DNA of 8,199 nucleotides, from positions 1-8,199 of the forward strand of contig JBAWWY010000041.1 in the NCBI GenBank assembly GCA_037144355.1, written 5' to 3'. Shown piece by piece: positions 6,845-8,199 of the stretch (the stretch's first letter is position 1; every line of letters starts with the position of its first letter). Source of the stretch: JBAWWY01 sp037144355. GTDB lineage: Bacteria > Bacillota > Clostridia > Peptostreptococcales > Anaerovoracaceae. The notes beneath the pieces are model-generated. The model saw only the letters and a list, made by a program, of their open reading frames with translations, searched no databases and was not told the origin of the DNA. The translations under genes and the position numbers were made by a program.

Positions 6845-6876
6845 TATACAGTATTTTGTTTGATTATACAGTATTT
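6845..6876. repeat. Pair of 12-bp direct repeats, probable operator sites
   Basis: TATACAGTATTT occurs at 6845-6856 and again at 6865-6876, 20 bp apart, close to two helical turns. The similarity extends downstream (TTTG at about 6859-6862 and 6879-6882). Each copy contains ATAC-A-GTAT, a 9-bp dyad. They overlap the -10 and start region of the candidate spo0A promoter and lie about 70 and 90 bp upstream of the candidate start of the PAS gene. A dimeric regulator contacting both sites on one face of the DNA would fit. The regulator is unknown; the sites do not match the 0A box. Confidence 0.5.
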
Positions 6877-6891
6877 AATTTGTCCGCGCAA
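6863..6891 (-). promoter_or_regulatory. Candidate sigma-A promoter for spo0A
   Basis: On the minus strand, TTGCGC (6891-6886) and a perfect TATAAT (6868-6863) are separated by 17 bp. The -35 matches consensus in only three positions, so an activator or another start site remains possible. Transcription would begin near 6856, giving a leader of about 105 bases. No convincing sigma-H promoter was found. Confidence 0.42.
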
Positions 6892-6893
6892 AT
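6878..6893. promoter_or_regulatory. Short dyad over the spo0A -35 region
   Basis: ATTTG and CAAAT flank a GC-rich centre (TCCGCG) in an otherwise very AT-rich region. The dyad covers the candidate spo0A -35 and abuts the second direct repeat. Its TTTGTCCGC strand matches the 0A box (TTTGTCRAA) only partly, so autoregulation by Spo0A is possible but weakly supported. Confidence 0.25.
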
Positions 6894-6905
6894 GAAATAT
6901 TAATA

Positions 6906-6934
6906 TGGAAACATGATTAGAAAAGGCTTATAAT
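6906..6934 (+). promoter_or_regulatory. Candidate sigma-A promoter for the triple-PAS gene
   Basis: TGGAAA (6906-6911, four of six consensus bases) and a perfect TATAAT (6929-6934) are separated by 17 bp. Transcription would begin near 6941, about 63 bases before the TTG start at 7004. Confidence 0.45.
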
Positions 6935-6989
6935 TAAAAAACATATCTTATTCCTTGGCACAAGATTACACAGGGGAGAAAATCGTTTT

Positions 6990-6994
6990 GGAGG
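6990..6994 (+). promoter_or_regulatory. Ribosome binding site that fixes the TTG start at 7004
   Basis: A perfect GGAGG lies 9 bases before the in-frame TTG at 7004. No in-frame ATG exists upstream as far as the promoter, and the first downstream in-frame ATG falls inside the first PAS domain. A second purine-rich stretch, AGGGGAG (6972-6978), lies further up and is not needed for this start. Confidence 0.65.
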
Positions 6995-7003
6995 ATATCT
7001 GCT

Positions 7004-8199
7004 TTGAAGAAAGTAAGAAAGAGTAAAGACAGCATCAAGCTTAAGGAAGTCAATGAGAACCTTCTGCAGGCTCATATAATCGGCAAGATGGGTAGCTGGA
7101 AATGGAACCTGGCAACCGGCAAGGTTGAATGGTCTAAGATGATGTATGATATTTTTAAGATAGATAGCGAAGACAAATCGATAAAACTAGAAGATGCAAT
7201 AGAAAACGTTATGCATCCTGATGATCTGCACATAGTAAGAGCAGCAAATGCGGAAAGTTTCGCACCAGACAAGACAGTTCAATATAGAATAATATGGCCA
7301 GACAAATCGATTCGATATATTATGGCGCATACAGGAGATGTTGTTAAAGACCATAACGGAAACCCGACTTATATTACCGGAATGGTTCAGGATATAACAA
7401 ATCAAATTATCAAGGATATAGAGTTAAGAGACAGCGAGGAACGTTTCTCCTTAATGTTCTCAAAGCATAGTTCCATCATGTTGCTGATTGAACAAGACTC
7501 TGGCAAGATAATAGATGCAAATCTTGCAGCACAAGATTTTTATGGTTATACAATCGAACATTTATGTAAGATGAATATTAACGAAATCAATGTAATGCAG
7601 GAAGATGCATTGAAGTACGAAAGAAGAAAAGCTTCCAGAGAGGAAAACAATTATTTCGTATTTACCCATAAACTCAAAAGTGGGGAAGTAAGAACTGTGG
7701 AAGCCCACTCATCCCCAATCGATTACAAAGGTTCGATTAGCCTGTTTTCCATAATCAACGATATTACGGAAAGAACCAATATGGAAATCCTAATTCGAAA
7801 AGAAAGAGGCAGATTTAAGAATATTATTGAATCGGCCAATGTAGGAACATGGGAGATTAATCTTAAAACGAAAGAAGTCAAACTAAATAGTCGTTGGGCG
7901 GAAATCATCGGATATACCCTGGAGGAATTACATCCTTTTAAGGTTGATGTTCTTTCCGAGCTTGTCCATCCTGAGGATTTAAAAATTACACGGGAAATGG
8001 TCCGAAAGGTGTTTTCTGATGAAATAAAATTCTATAATATTGAAATACGTTTGAAACATAAAAATGGAGAGTGGATATGGGTTGAAGTCAAGGCTAAAGT
8101 GGCTGACCGGGCACAGGATGGAAGCCCATTACAATTCAGTGGATCCAACTTGGAAATATCAGCGAGGAAAAAGACCGAGATTGCACTGGAGGAAAGTGA
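7004..8199 (+). CDS. Triple-PAS sensor protein (3' partial)
   Basis: Open reading frame starting at TTG and still open at the window end (398 codons seen). The final TGA of the window is out of frame. A basic, helical N-terminus (1-25) is followed by three PAS domains: PAS_3-like at about 26-135 (IGKMGSWKWNLATGKVEWS, HPDDL, ending GMVQDIT), PAS at about 145-256 (FSLMFSKHSSIMLLIE, ending INDITER), and PAS_3-like at about 268-388 (ESANVGTWEINLKTKEVKLN, HPEDL, GEWIWVE). The sequence then enters a typical linker (KKTEIALEES), which usually leads to another PAS, a histidine kinase or a GGDEF domain. There is no transmembrane segment, so it should sense cytoplasmic cues. It is divergent from spo0A; orphan kinases phosphorylate Spo0A directly in clostridia, so a Spo0A kinase is one plausible identity, but a c-di-GMP enzyme like gene 1 is equally possible. 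Confidence 0.88.
   Translation, partial: MKKVRKSKDSIKLKEVNENLLQAHIIGKMGSWKWNLATGKVEWSKMMYDIFKIDSEDKSIKLEDAIENVMHPDDLHIVRAANAESFAPDKTVQYRIIWPDKSIRYIMAHTGDVVKDHNGNPTYITGMVQDITNQIIKDIELRDSEERFSLMFSKHSSIMLLIEQDSGKIIDANLAAQDFYGYTIEHLCKMNINEINVMQEDALKYERRKASREENNYFVFTHKLKSGEVRTVEAHSSPIDYKGSISLFSIINDITERTNMEILIRKERGRFKNIIESANVGTWEINLKTKEVKLNSRWAEIIGYTLEELHPFKVDVLSELVHPEDLKITREMVRKVFSDEIKFYNIEIRLKHKNGEWIWVEVKAKVADRAQDGSPLQFSGSNLEISARKKTEIALEES

Noticed and set aside
6956..6970. Sigma-54 promoter beginning TGGCAC upstream of the PAS gene
   Set aside because: The -24 half fits but the -12 half reads TACA where TTGC is expected, and the invariant GC is missing.
6988..7026. Twelve-codon leader reading frame starting at TTG 6988, preceded by AGGGGAG at 6972-6978
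   Set aside because: It is very short, overlaps the real gene in another frame, has a TTG start and shows no regulatory codon run; the purine stretch may be chance.

Overview
The window comes from a low-GC Gram-positive bacterium, most likely a spore-forming clostridium or a close relative. The evidence is an AT-rich sequence, strong AGGGGAG/GGAGG-type ribosome binding sites, a TTG start, and above all a clear full-length Spo0A. No genus can be named. No RNA genes, mobile elements or CRISPR arrays were seen.

Left part (1-5948, plus strand): four tightly packed genes that read as one operon. They encode (1) the C-terminal 602 residues of a PAS-PAS-GGDEF-HD-GYP protein, able in principle both to make and to break c-di-GMP; (2) an EAL-HDOD protein of the YuxH type; (3) a soluble protein built from two copies of a chemoreceptor-type (MCP) signalling hairpin, each interrupted at its tip by a ~130-residue PAS/Cache-like domain; and (4) a J-domain protein with a middle NTF2-like region and a degenerate GGDEF domain that has lost its active-site motif but keeps the inhibitory-site RxxD. 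Gaps are 26 and 21 bp, and genes 3 and 4 overlap by 26 bp. Genes 3 and 4 are the unusual part of the window.

Middle (5959-6750, minus strand): spo0A, the master regulator of entry into sporulation. It converges on the operon with only 10 bp between the stop codons and no convincing terminator.

Right part (6751-8199): a 253-bp divergent intergenic region holds a candidate promoter for each direction, a pair of 12-bp direct repeats exactly 20 bp apart that overlap the spo0A promoter, and a short dyad over its -35. It is followed by the first 398 residues of a cytoplasmic triple-PAS protein that runs off the window, so its output domain is unseen.

Taken together the region looks like a signalling locus. 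c-di-GMP turnover enzymes are co-expressed with a chemoreceptor-derived sensory scaffold and a possible c-di-GMP-binding J-protein. They lie next to the sporulation switch and a multi-PAS sensor that could be a kinase feeding it. The links between the modules are inferred from gene order only.
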